From Candidatus Pacearchaeota archaeon (GTDB lineage Archaea; Nanobdellota; Nanobdellia; Pacearchaeales; GW2011-AR1): a DNA stretch of 42,586 nucleotides. Positions 1-7,834 of the stretch are shown here, piece by piece. The notes beneath the pieces are model-generated. The model worked only from the letters and a program-made list of their open reading frames with translations. It had not been told where the DNA came from and ran no database searches. The position numbers and the translations under genes were made by a program. Each line of letters begins with the position of its first letter. Position 1 is the first letter of the stretch. The DNA is taken from positions 1-42,586 of the forward strand of contig JAFCDB010000009.1 in assembly GCA_017609885.1 (NCBI GenBank), written 5' to 3'.

Positions 1-111
1 GCAGATTTCTTGAAACTCAGAAAAAAGAGATGTTGATTAGAATGATCACCTATAATATTGATAGGAAGATTATATTATCTGCTTTGGTAATTATAGGATT
101 TCACCAAAGCC

Positions 112-2697
112 CTATTTCTCTAAACCAATAACCTTAACATGCAATTCATGCATTCTTTTTAAAAACTTCTGCTTATCCTCAATCTTAATCAAATCCGAGT
201 GCCCCTGCAAAATCAAATTCAACGAAAAAGGCGAAGGCAATTTAACTTCTTTAATCTCAATTTTCACTAATCCTTTATCAATCATTTCCAAAACCTTCTT
301 AGCATTATTAATCTCCATAACATCTTCTAAAACTTCCCGCCGCGCCTCATTTAAAATCGGAAACTTCGTAGAAATCTTCCTAACAGCTGCAAGTAAAAAA
401 TGACTTTTCATCTGCTGTTTCCCCACACTTTTCTGTTGCCCTTTGTAAGTCCGCAAAATCATCAATGCCCGTGAAGCACAATGCCTAAATCTCCTCGCTA
501 AAATATCAGTTCGCTCAATTGCTTCTACAACAATCTCGCGAACATTCCCAGCATTCAAAAACTTTAATGCTTTATCAATTTTCAAACTCTCCCCAGCAAA
601 ATAAAATCCTTTGTCATTAATCCCAATTTCAATATCCCGCCCTCCTGCCTGCGCCATCAAATATCCTAAAGCCCGTGACAAAGCATCATTCACCCTTCGC
701 CCATACATTGAATTAACTAAAAGATAATTCCGCTCACCTTTATATTTTTCAATTAAAATTTTTTCTGAATGTGGAATTGCAAAAAACTTATACTGCTCCT
801 TAAAATAATAATAAATCGCTTTAGCAGTTGTCTCAGGAATATAAAGATATTCTTGAATAAATCCAACAATATTTCCCTTTTTCCACTTCGCCTTAAATTT
901 CTCATCCATCAACATCCTGAATTTATTTATTTCATTTGCAGATTCAAAAGAAAGTGGAAGCATCTCTGAAAACCACGACGGAATTGTAGGATTTCTATGG
1001 TTTGCATTTTTAACATAAAGATTCATTCCACGAACATAAGAAAACTCATACTTGCTTCCTCCTAAAACAAAAACATCCCGTGGTTTCATCCTCTCTAAAA
1101 ATCCCTCATCAATCATCCCTATTTTTTCTCCACTCGGCGCAAGTTTAACAGTCACAAAACTTTCTGCAGGAATTGTCCCAATATTTGTCAGATAAATAAC
1201 TCGTGCCAATCTACCGCGCTTCCCAATCATTTTTGTATCTGCATCATACCAAATCTTCCCATAAACATGATTCTTCTCAAGTGCATATTCTCCCGCTAAA
1301 TAACTAATCACATCAAAAAAATCATTCTTAGTAAGTGTAGAGTAACAATAACTTTTCCGAATAGTTTCAAACAAATGCTCAATATCCCACTGTTTATGAA
1401 TCGCCATCCCATAAATCTGCTGCGAAAGCACATCAAGGCAATTCCTCGGAAAATAAACCTTATCAATTTTCTTCTCAACCATTTCTTTCTGAATAACTGC
1501 ACATTCAACTAAATCATCTCTATCAGTTACAATAAACCTTCCCTTAGCAATATTATGAAGTTGATGTCCTGCTCTCCCAATTCTCTGTAACGCTCTCGCT
1601 GACGATTTTGGCGAACCAAGCATAATAACCAAATCAATAAAACCAATATCAATTCCGAGCTCCAAACTTGTCGAACAAACCACCACCTTTAACTCACCAT
1701 TTCTAAGCCGCTCTTCAATATTAAATCTCAAAACTTTCGAAAGAGAACTATGATGCGCCGCAATATTATCATCTCCGTAAATTGTTGGAAACTTATCTTT
1801 AAGATAACTTACAACTCTCTCAGTCCCAGCCCGAGTGTTTGTAAAAATCAGCGTCGTTTTATGTTTTTGAATAAGTTTGTCAATCAATTCATAACTATCA
1901 TGAATTATATTTTCATCCTCAATCAAATTATTAACAGGAGTCAGAACCTTAATATCAATTTGCTTATTCATTGGTACCTCAACAATCTCAACTTTCCTAT
2001 TTTCAGCAATTCCAACAAGATATTTAGCAACCTCCTCCAAAGGAGAAATCGTCGCACTCAACCCAATTTTCACAGGCCAACTCCCTGATAATTCATTCAA
2101 TCTCTCTAAACTCAAACTCAAATAAGTCCCTCTTTTATTATTAAGAGAATGAATCTCATCAACAACACAAAACTCAACCATTTTCAAATATTCTACAAAT
2201 TTCTTTGTAGTTAAAATAATCGCAAGAGATTCAGGAGTTGTCACTAAAATATGCGGAGCTTTCCGCGCCATCCTTGCTCGCTCACTTATCGTCGTGTCCC
2301 CAGTCCGAAGCCCGACCCGAATCTTCTGCAATTTTATTTTTTTACTCTTTGCCAACTCATTAATCTCCTCAAGTGGTTCAACCAAATTCTTATGAATATC
2401 ATTACTAAGCGCCTTCAAAGGCGAAGTATAAACTGCATAAATTCGATTTTCAAGCTCCCCATTTTCAGCAATTCCAACAAGATAATTTAAAATAGACAAA
2501 AACGCAGTCAGGGTTTTTGTCCCGCCAGTTGGAGCTGAAATCAAAATATCTTTCCGCCCCCAAATTGCAGGAACTCCATATTTCTGCGTCAGGGAAAAAT
2601 CCTCAAACTTCGAGAAAAACCATTCTTTAACCAGCGGATGAAGGGTTTTAACTATGTCTTCGCTTTTTCTCTCTAGGGCTTTTACTATTTGAGTCAT
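112..2697 (-). CDS. lhr: Lhr-type superfamily 2 DNA/RNA helicase
   Basis: ATP-dependent helicase of the archaeal Lhr (large helicase-related) group, thought to act in DNA repair and recombination. Core motifs are visible in order: a Walker A region APTGGTKT near residue 55, TSPLKAL (Ia), DEIHSL (II), GLSATI (III), TNTRAGTERV (IV), ELGIDIG (V) and QRIGRAGH (VI). The C-terminal half has the winged-helix/Lhr-core length expected for an 861-residue member. The Walker A lacks the usual last glycine (PTGSGKT in most relatives), which is odd but may be tolerated. The gene is monocistronic on the minus strand, with an AT-rich gap before the next gene. Family assignment is secure; the exact subfamily (aLhr1 or aLhr2) is not. 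Confidence 0.93.
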   Translation of the reverse strand: MTQIVKALERKSEDIVKTLHPLVKEWFFSKFEDFSLTQKYGVPAIWGRKDILISAPTGGTKTLTAFLSILNYLVGIAENGELENRIYAVYTSPLKALSNDIHKNLVEPLEEINELAKSKKIKLQKIRVGLRTGDTTISERARMARKAPHILVTTPESLAIILTTKKFVEYLKMVEFCVVDEIHSLNNKRGTYLSLSLERLNELSGSWPVKIGLSATISPLEEVAKYLVGIAENRKVEIVEVPMNKQIDIKVLTPVNNLIEDENIIHDSYELIDKLIQKHKTTLIFTNTRAGTERVVSYLKDKFPTIYGDDNIAAHHSSLSKVLRFNIEERLRNGELKVVVCSTSLELGIDIGFIDLVIMLGSPKSSARALQRIGRAGHQLHNIAKGRFIVTDRDDLVECAVIQKEMVEKKIDKVYFPRNCLDVLSQQIYGMAIHKQWDIEHLFETIRKSYCYSTLTKNDFFDVISYLAGEYALEKNHVYGKIWYDADTKMIGKRGRLARVIYLTNIGTIPAESFVTVKLAPSGEKIGMIDEGFLERMKPRDVFVLGGSKYEFSYVRGMNLYVKNANHRNPTIPSWFSEMLPLSFESANEINKFRMLMDEKFKAKWKKGNIVGFIQEYLYIPETTAKAIYYYFKEQYKFFAIPHSEKILIEKYKGERNYLLVNSMYGRRVNDALSRALGYLMAQAGGRDIEIGINDKGFYFAGESLKIDKALKFLNAGNVREIVVEAIERTDILARRFRHCASRALMILRTYKGQQKSVGKQQMKSHFLLAAVRKISTKFPILNEARREVLEDVMEINNAKKVLEMIDKGLVKIEIKEVKLPSPFSLNLILQGHSDLIKIEDKQKFLKRMHELHVKVIGLEK

Positions 2698-2759
2698 TTT
2701 AGAAGTTAACTAATTTTAAGAAAAAACAAAGTTTAAATAATTTTATGTTCATTTAAGAA

Positions 2760-3314
2760 TTAATCTTTTCTTAAATCTTTTTTAACAATTTGATAAGCTA
2801 CTGAAATAGAAATAATCGCTGTCAATAATATAATTAAGTAATCAGTAGTTATAGAATTCAAAGAAATCAAGGCCAATTTAATTGCATAAACACTAAAAAC
2901 AAATAAAATAAAATAAAATATAAATAAGGAGAAAAATCCCCCCTCCTTTACTTCGCTTTCTTTTATAATATCTCTTAAATAAACTGCTAAAACAAATCCG
3001 ACAGAAACTATGACAATCGAGGCTGTGAATGCAGGTATAACAATCAAAATATGGTATATAGAATCTGTTAATGCTGGAATTGCCAATCTATTAAGAGCAA
3101 TTAAAACAAAAATAATATAAACAGAAAGTTCAACAATAACTAAAATAAGTGAAACAAAAGTTGGTTTAATGGTTTTTAGGAGGGATAATCTATCAATAAT
3201 TTTTTTAAGAAATTTTTTAATAAGTCTCCCAGTAATTAACCCAAAAATAATTATAGCAAAAGCAATCATAACTCTAATTATAGCTAAATTCAAATCTATT
3301 TCTAATATATTCAT
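2760..3314 (-). CDS. Small five-helix membrane protein, MscS N-terminal-like
   Basis: A 184-residue integral membrane protein with about five hydrophobic segments (near residues 10-30, 48-72, 85-112, 125-148 and 152-172). Its composition and the pattern 'GRLIKKFLKKIIDRL' after the first helix resemble the transmembrane part of MscS-like mechanosensitive channel relatives. No beta-domain of the MscS pore follows, so channel function is only an inference. Its start overlaps the stop of the glycosyltransferase gene by four bases (ATGA arrangement), so the two are probably translated together. It could equally be an uncharacterised membrane scaffold. Confidence 0.7.
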   Translation of the reverse strand: MNILEIDLNLAIIRVMIAFAIIIFGLITGRLIKKFLKKIIDRLSLLKTIKPTFVSLILVIVELSVYIIFVLIALNRLAIPALTDSIYHILIVIPAFTASIVIVSVGFVLAVYLRDIIKESEVKEGGFFSLFIFYFILFVFSVYAIKLALISLNSITTDYLIILLTAIISISVAYQIVKKDLRKD

Positions 3315-4759
3315 TTTATTAAAGGGCTTTTTTTGTTTATAAATTTATTTACTATCCCTAAGTTTTTCAATCCTTCCCCAAGAGGTTCAACTTTTTTTGA
3401 TTCATCTGACTTGCTGATAATCCTATATAATTCAAGTGTTTTTTCTCCTATTTTCTTCCAATCAAATTGTTTTGATCTATTTATTGATTTTACCATTAAT
3501 TTTCTTCTTTGCTTATCATTGTTAAGTAAAGATAGTATATTGTTTGAAATTATTTTACTATTCACAATTGTTTTAATACCTGAATCACCAACAACTTCTG
3601 GCAATCCTCCCCTATTTGTACATACTACTACATTTCCGCAGGCCATTTCCTCTAAAACGCAAAGTCCAAAGGATTCATAACGCGAAGGTTGAATCCCAAT
3701 TGCACATTTCTTGTAAAGATCTGCCAGTTCCTCCCTGCTAAGTTTTTGATGCCAGATAAATCTATCAGGATAATCTTCAACAAGTTTTTCAAATTTAGTC
3801 TTTACTTTTATTAGTGACTTTGGAATAAACGAATCATCAGCAACAACAAAAAATTTTGTATCACTTGTTTCTTCCAAAATTCTACTCACTATTTTAGGCA
3901 CCAAATCTATACCTTTATCTAAACTAAACCTGCCGACATAAACAATATCTTTAGTATTTGCTAATTTATTTTTTTCATTAAATAAATTTAAATCAACCCC
4001 ATTAGGGATATAAAAAATTTTACTTTTTTTTATGTCCTCAATTTTTTGAACTTCTGATCTTAAGGCTTTTGAAACACAAATTATCGCATTCGTATCTTTT
4101 ACATTACTCTCCATCCAATTTATTATACTAAAATATCTTTTTTCCTCTTTTGACATAAATTTTAGTCTATTTTTTTCTAATGCATGAAATGTGTGAATCC
4201 ACTTGAGATTATTTAGATGTTTTGCAAGAAAAGCTCCAGAAGTAAGATAGCCATGGGTATGGATTATATTAAAAGATTCTTTAGAATTCTCTTTAGTTAA
4301 CTTGCTCATAACTTTATTATCAAATATAAAATAGTTTAGTCTTTTATTTGCTACTAAATCCATTTTGTTTCTTTTATTTCTCGTGGTAATTCTATGTATT
4401 GTAATCTTTCCATTACCTAAATATTGTTTTTTAATCTGTTTTTTTTCTCCCTGAGCAAAAACATGAACATCACAACCTAATTTTGCCAACTCTCTTGATA
4501 AATAATACACATGAATTGCCACACCATTATTACTTTTTAATAAATTATTTGGATAATAATAACTAATCAACCCCACCTTGAATGAACGTTTAAATAAACT
4601 AAGTATCTTATAACTTACTTTATCAAATAGTTTATTAATTGGATTTAAAATAATTTTTCTATAAATTATTTTAAGTATGTTAGTCCCCTCTTTTTTATGA
4701 TTAAATAAATAATTCAAATTAAGCTTAAGATCCGGGTCATCATCAGATTTTTCAGCCAT
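3311..4759 (-). CDS. Glycosyltransferase family 4 (GT-B fold)
   Basis: Transfers a sugar from a nucleotide-sugar donor to an acceptor, most likely in surface polysaccharide, glycolipid or protein glycosylation. The N-terminal acceptor half shows SYYYPNN and the glycine-rich NNGVAIHV stretch. The donor-binding half shows YVGRFSLDKGIDL and the EX7E-type segment ESFGLCVLEEMACG followed by GGLPEVV. At 482 residues it has an extra N-terminal stretch of about 60 residues. No membrane helix is obvious. A TATA-like GCTTTAAAAC lies about 28 bases before the ATG. It is coupled to the downstream membrane protein gene. Substrate is unknown. Confidence 0.92.
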   Translation of the reverse strand: MAEKSDDDPDLKLNLNYLFNHKKEGTNILKIIYRKIILNPINKLFDKVSYKILSLFKRSFKVGLISYYYPNNLLKSNNGVAIHVYYLSRELAKLGCDVHVFAQGEKKQIKKQYLGNGKITIHRITTRNKRNKMDLVANKRLNYFIFDNKVMSKLTKENSKESFNIIHTHGYLTSGAFLAKHLNNLKWIHTFHALEKNRLKFMSKEEKRYFSIINWMESNVKDTNAIICVSKALRSEVQKIEDIKKSKIFYIPNGVDLNLFNEKNKLANTKDIVYVGRFSLDKGIDLVPKIVSRILEETSDTKFFVVADDSFIPKSLIKVKTKFEKLVEDYPDRFIWHQKLSREELADLYKKCAIGIQPSRYESFGLCVLEEMACGNVVVCTNRGGLPEVVGDSGIKTIVNSKIISNNILSLLNNDKQRRKLMVKSINRSKQFDWKKIGEKTLELYRIISKSDESKKVEPLGEGLKNLGIVNKFINKKSPLIK

Positions 4760-4806
4760 TTTATTAAAAATAAGTAGTTTTTAGGAGTTTTAAAGCTTTT
4801 GAATTT

Positions 4807-4914
4807 AGGCTTTGGTGAAACCATTAAATTTTTGAACATTTTTCTAAATTCCCTACCCGCCCGCCCAGCATTGCTCGACATGATTTGTCTCGCAATGTAG
4901 ATTTTAAATTGAGA
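4807..4914. repeat. 108-bp intergenic repeat, copy 1 (G4 motif plus nested hairpin)
   Basis: This 108-bp block recurs at 21538-21645 in the same orientation, with only two substitutions and no indels. It contains CCCTACCCGCCCGCCC, whose complement GGGCGGGCGGGTAGGG is a canonical G-quadruplex motif. It is followed by a hairpin CATTGC-TC-GAC / GTC-TC-GCAATG, all enclosed by outer arms TTTTTCTAAATT / AATTGAGAAAAA with one mismatch. It sits upstream of the glycosyltransferase gene, in a gap with no ORF. It could be a MITE/REP-like element, a small RNA or a regulatory DNA structure. Confidence 0.9.
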
Positions 4915-4970
4915 AAAATGAATTTAAGGCATTGTCCAGAATGGATTTTTTTATGTGCAATACTTAAAAA

Positions 4971-5282
4971 TTAAACCTCCCCCTCCACCAGCTCCTTAAC
5001 AATCTCCTCCTGCTCACCAGTTATAGCTTCAGTCTCCGGCTCAACAATCTTTTTCTCAACCCTAGAAAGCTCTTTAGCACTCCCAGGCTGCGACTTAATT
5101 TTCTCCAAAAGCACCTGCTTTTCCCCAAGTTCCTTCTTTGAATTATCAAGTTTCTTCTCAAGAAAAGCATTCCCCTTAAACATATTTTCCAAATCATATT
5201 CTGTATTTTTTATCCGCGTTTTCAAATTATCAATTTCTTCTCCTAATTTCTCCTGCTGTGTTTTTTCTTCATCAGGTCTCAT
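4971..5282 (-). CDS. Small coiled-coil protein, unknown function
   Basis: A 103-residue, charged, Glu/Lys-rich protein. Residues about 8-70 show a strong heptad-like pattern (LGEEIDNLKTRIKN, LEKKLDNSKKELGEKQ), and an acidic tail follows. No catalytic motif, cysteine or membrane segment is present. The gene stands between repeat copy 1 and the eL41 gene on the same strand. Similar small coiled-coil proteins are common in DPANN genomes and have no assigned role. It is likely a real gene because of its consistent coding composition and clean ATG, but no function is proposed. Confidence 0.65.
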   Translation of the reverse strand: MRPDEEKTQQEKLGEEIDNLKTRIKNTEYDLENMFKGNAFLEKKLDNSKKELGEKQVLLEKIKSQPGSAKELSRVEKKIVEPETEAITGEQEEIVKELVEGEV

Positions 5283-5323
5283 AAATTATCTAAGAAAAAC
5301 ATGTTTTTATATTTTTATGTTTT

Positions 5324-5440
5324 TTACTTACTCCTTTCTCTCCTAACCTTTCGCAGATGCTTGGCCTTTCGAAGTTTCTTACGCTGCCATTTCCAGCGCA
5401 TCTGCCGTTTCTTTTTCCATCTTCTGCTTGAACGTTTCAT
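5324..5440 (-). CDS. rpl41e: Ribosomal protein eL41 (tiny, not in ORF track)
   Basis: A 38-codon ORF encoding an extremely basic peptide. Its last 25 residues begin MRWKWQRKKLRKAKH and end RRERSK. That is the exact length and pattern of eL41 (MRAKW..KRMRRLKRK...RSK), the small single-helix protein at the ribosomal subunit interface. Two starts are possible: the ATG at 5440 (38 aa), which has a TATA box TTTATAAA about 28 bases upstream and would be leaderless, or the internal ATG at 5401, which gives the canonical 25 residues. The promoter favours the longer form; family length favours the shorter one. It is too short for most gene callers. Confidence 0.82.
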   Translation of the reverse strand: MKRSSRRWKKKRQMRWKWQRKKLRKAKHLRKVRRERSK

Positions 5441-5473
5441 TATAAAATTTTTAGATGAAATTGGTTTATAAAA

Positions 5474-5908
5474 TTATCTGAACCACCCAACAATCTTCGC
5501 CAGGATTTTCATAAAAGCAAATTTAATTTTCTTTCCAAATCCAACTCCAGTATAAGTTATTTTTCCGTCGTTTATAGCGCTCTCAAAAGCCCCAAGAGGC
5601 TCTTCAGAATTTTCAATTTCTTTTAAAGTAGTTTCATCTGTATAAATTAAAAGTGTTGGGTTTGTTAATTCTCCTTCTGTTACACTAGCAAATTTTTTAT
5701 TCTCAGTAATAAGCGAAATCACAATTATTTCTTCTCCTGATTCAACATATAAATTCATTCGCTCATTTCCAAAACTTGCCCCTGCAATTCCAGGTAACTC
5801 CTCTCCTTCAAACTGCTTAAGAAAATTAATTTTTTCATTAACTTGAATTTGTGCACTTGCAAAACTAAATAAAAACAAAATTCCAAAAAGTAAAACTAAT
5901 TTTCTCAT
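5474..5908 (-). CDS. Secreted or membrane-associated small protein
   Basis: A 144-residue protein with a clear N-terminal signal peptide (basic MRK, hydrophobic LVLLFGILFLFSF, then ASAQ as a likely cleavage site). The mature part is mixed alpha/beta and ends in an amphipathic, hydrophobic segment (KIKFAFMKILAKIVGWF) that may lie on the membrane. No known domain is recognised. Its ATG overlaps the thioredoxin stop codon by four bases, so the two are co-translated. The mature region has no cysteines, so it is unlikely to be a direct thiol substrate of the thioredoxin. Function unknown. Confidence 0.75.
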   Translation of the reverse strand: MRKLVLLFGILFLFSFASAQIQVNEKINFLKQFEGEELPGIAGASFGNERMNLYVESGEEIIVISLITENKKFASVTEGELTNPTLLIYTDETTLKEIENSEEPLGAFESAINDGKITYTGVGFGKKIKFAFMKILAKIVGWFR

Positions 5909-6240
5909 TTTAAATTTTTATCTATCCACTTTTTTATTTGTTCTTCAGGAATTGCTCCTATAAATTCATCTACAACTTTTCCATTTTTAAAAAATTTCAC
6001 AGAGGGGATACTCCTCACTCCATACTCTTTTGGCTTTTTTTGGTTTCCTTCTACAGAAATTTTTGTGATTATTATTTTTCTTTGATATTCTTCTGCTAAA
6101 CTTTCCAATATAGGTTCCAATATTTGACATGGCCCGCACCATGAAGCTCCAAAATCAACAACTACTGGAATTTCTTTTGATTTTTTTATTACCTCTTTTT
6201 CAAATGTTTCATCTGTAACTTTGATTGTATTTTCTGCCAT
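5905..6240 (-). CDS. trxA: Thioredoxin
   Basis: Cytosolic thiol-disulfide oxidoreductase of 111 residues, the usual thioredoxin length. The redox motif WCGPC lies in ASWCGPCQILEPILE near residue 35, and the cis-proline region VRSIPSVKFFKNG and the conserved glycine of the last strand (EFIGAIPEEQI) are all present. It would reduce disulfides of client proteins using a thioredoxin reductase that is not in this window. It is the first gene of a two-gene unit with the secreted protein that overlaps its stop codon. Confidence 0.95.
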   Translation of the reverse strand: MAENTIKVTDETFEKEVIKKSKEIPVVVDFGASWCGPCQILEPILESLAEEYQRKIIITKISVEGNQKKPKEYGVRSIPSVKFFKNGKVVDEFIGAIPEEQIKKWIDKNLK

Positions 6241-6287
6241 AGTTTAATTAACGAGAATGTGTTTTTAAGTTTCGCGGTTAATGATTT

Positions 6288-7289
6288 TTAAAACAGCGTC
6301 TTCTGCTTCGCCTTCTCCTTCAGCTCCCTCAACCTCTCCAACTGCTTTTCAACACGCTCCTCAGAAAAATCATGCCCCATCATAATTTCTTTAATTTTCT
6401 TCTCATTTACATTAGGAAACTTAATCTCTAAATCTTCTACATTTGGTTTCTTAAACAAATGAAAAATTTCCTGCCAATTAAAATCCAAGCTATCAAATTG
6501 ATTAAAAATATTTAAAGGAGTTTTGTATTTTCTTACTATGTCCAGAGCTTTTTTTTGCCCGATTCCCTTAACACCGCCACGGTTGTAATCTGTCCCAGTT
6601 AAAATTCCCAAACATATTAATTGCTCGTGATTTATCTGCAAATTGTTCAAAACTTTTTCAAGCTCAATTATCGTAGGAAAAATTTCCACAGCACCTGAAA
6701 TTGTTTTTCTTTTTCGCGAAAGAGTTAAATTCTGAATTAGCATTGGAGCTCCAAAAAGCAGACAGTCATAGTCCTGCGAACCAACTGCATAAGCTCTTTT
6801 TACTCTAACTAAATAAGATGCTTGTGCTTCTCCTTCTCCAGGAGCTTGAATTACAGAGATGCCCAAGGCTTCTAAAAGTTCTTTGCTTTCTTTTATTATT
6901 TCATCTGTTAATTTTGCAGTTTGCTGTGAGTATTTCTTCATCATCTCATAATCTTCTTCTTGTTTTGCTCTTTCATAATTTTCCTCTGCAATTTTTTTTG
7001 CTTCTTCGCGCTTTTCTTTTGTTTTTCCTTTTAATTCAGGAGGCTTGCCGTCAAAAACATAAATTAATTTTATTCCTTCTGATAAAAGTGCAATGTTCCT
7101 GTAAAAAAGTCCAGAAAGGTGGCTTGTGACTTTTCCTTTTTTGTCTTTTAGAGGGGTTCCGTCATACTGGCGGATTGTCGAGATAAACTGGTAAAGTGTG
7201 TTGAATGCGTCAACTGCAATTGTCTTGTCTTTTAGTTCTTGAAAGTTTATTTCTTTTTTCGGCACTATGTCTCGTATATTTAATCCCAT
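6288..7289 (-). CDS. fen1: Flap endonuclease 1 (FEN1/XPG family)
   Basis: Structure-specific nuclease that removes 5' flaps during Okazaki-fragment maturation and base-excision repair. At 333 residues it matches archaeal FEN1. The N-terminal region (MGLNIRDIV, TIAVDAFNTLYQF, YVFDGKPPELK) and the internal region (APGEGEAQASYL, VGSQDYDCLLFG, GILTGTDYNRGGVKGIG) carry the metal-binding acidic residues and the helix-hairpin-helix. The protein ends KQKTLF, a shortened PCNA-interacting (PIP-like) tail. DNA polymerase B, encoded nearby on the other strand, ends KQMKLF. Confidence 0.96.
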   Translation of the reverse strand: MGLNIRDIVPKKEINFQELKDKTIAVDAFNTLYQFISTIRQYDGTPLKDKKGKVTSHLSGLFYRNIALLSEGIKLIYVFDGKPPELKGKTKEKREEAKKIAEENYERAKQEEDYEMMKKYSQQTAKLTDEIIKESKELLEALGISVIQAPGEGEAQASYLVRVKRAYAVGSQDYDCLLFGAPMLIQNLTLSRKRKTISGAVEIFPTIIELEKVLNNLQINHEQLICLGILTGTDYNRGGVKGIGQKKALDIVRKYKTPLNIFNQFDSLDFNWQEIFHLFKKPNVEDLEIKFPNVNEKKIKEIMMGHDFSEERVEKQLERLRELKEKAKQKTLF

Positions 7290-7319
7290 GTAAAATTAAG
7301 GGGGAAGAAGTATAAATAA

Positions 7320-7727
7320 TTAATCATAGAAGAAAAGTCCAGCATATTCTTCTTTCCAATCAACTCCCTGCGCTTTACAAGCTTCCATAACTTGTTCTGG
7401 ATTTCCTGAACCAATAGCCTCAGAGATTGTTTTGTAATCTCTTCTACCTAAACAATAACTAACTCTTTTACTTTTAGATGTTTTCAATGGTTTTTGAGTA
7501 TTCATTATTTCAAGAGCTTCAACATATTTTTCTCTAACCACAATTTCTAATTCATCACAAGTGCAATTGCAAAGATCTTTTAGCCCAGTTGGAGTATTTA
7601 TCATCGGCGAGCCAATTTCTTTTAAAATATTTTTTAATCCTTTAATTGAATCACAATTTCCAGTATCAACTAATTTTACTAGATTTCTTGCCTGACCAAT
7701 CTTTAAAACTGAATGTTGAATTTTCAT
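7320..7727 (-). CDS. Conserved-looking hypothetical protein
   Basis: The ORF track begins at 7790, but the ATG at 7727 (MKIQHSVLK) is preferred. A TATA box (TTTATATAAG) lies about 25 bases before it, and the extra N-terminus would run through that promoter. The product is 135 residues, alpha-helical, with several cysteines (GNCDS, CNCTCDE) that are not arranged as an obvious zinc site. It lies head-to-head with the DNA polymerase gene, the two promoters sharing about 100 bases. No family is recognised. Confidence 0.65.
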   Translation of the reverse strand: MKIQHSVLKIGQARNLVKLVDTGNCDSIKGLKNILKEIGSPMINTPTGLKDLCNCTCDELEIVVREKYVEALEIMNTQKPLKTSKSKRVSYCLGRRDYKTISEAIGSGNPEQVMEACKAQGVDWKEEYAGLFFYD

Positions 7728-7834
7728 AAAAAAATAAACTTTTAATCTTATATAAACTTTTCTATTTGACTTACTTGAGAGGGGTGACAAAAGAACTGCG
7801 CAAGACTTTAATATCTTGCAATCCTCCTATTTGT

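Noticed and set aside
3-131. A truncated coding region at the left edge (open frame RFLETQKKEMLIRMITYN...)
   Set aside because: It has no start in the window, runs into the end of the helicase gene on the other strand and has no recognisable family pattern. It could be the tail of a real gene, but I cannot support it.
4807-4914. Repeat copy 1 as an insertion sequence
   Set aside because: It is only 108 bases, holds no ORF and shows no target-site duplication. A non-autonomous element remains possible.
7766-7834. N-terminal extension of DNA polymerase B in the ORF track
   Set aside because: The extension covers the promoter of the gene and has no family counterpart. The ATG at 7835 follows a TATA box at the right distance.
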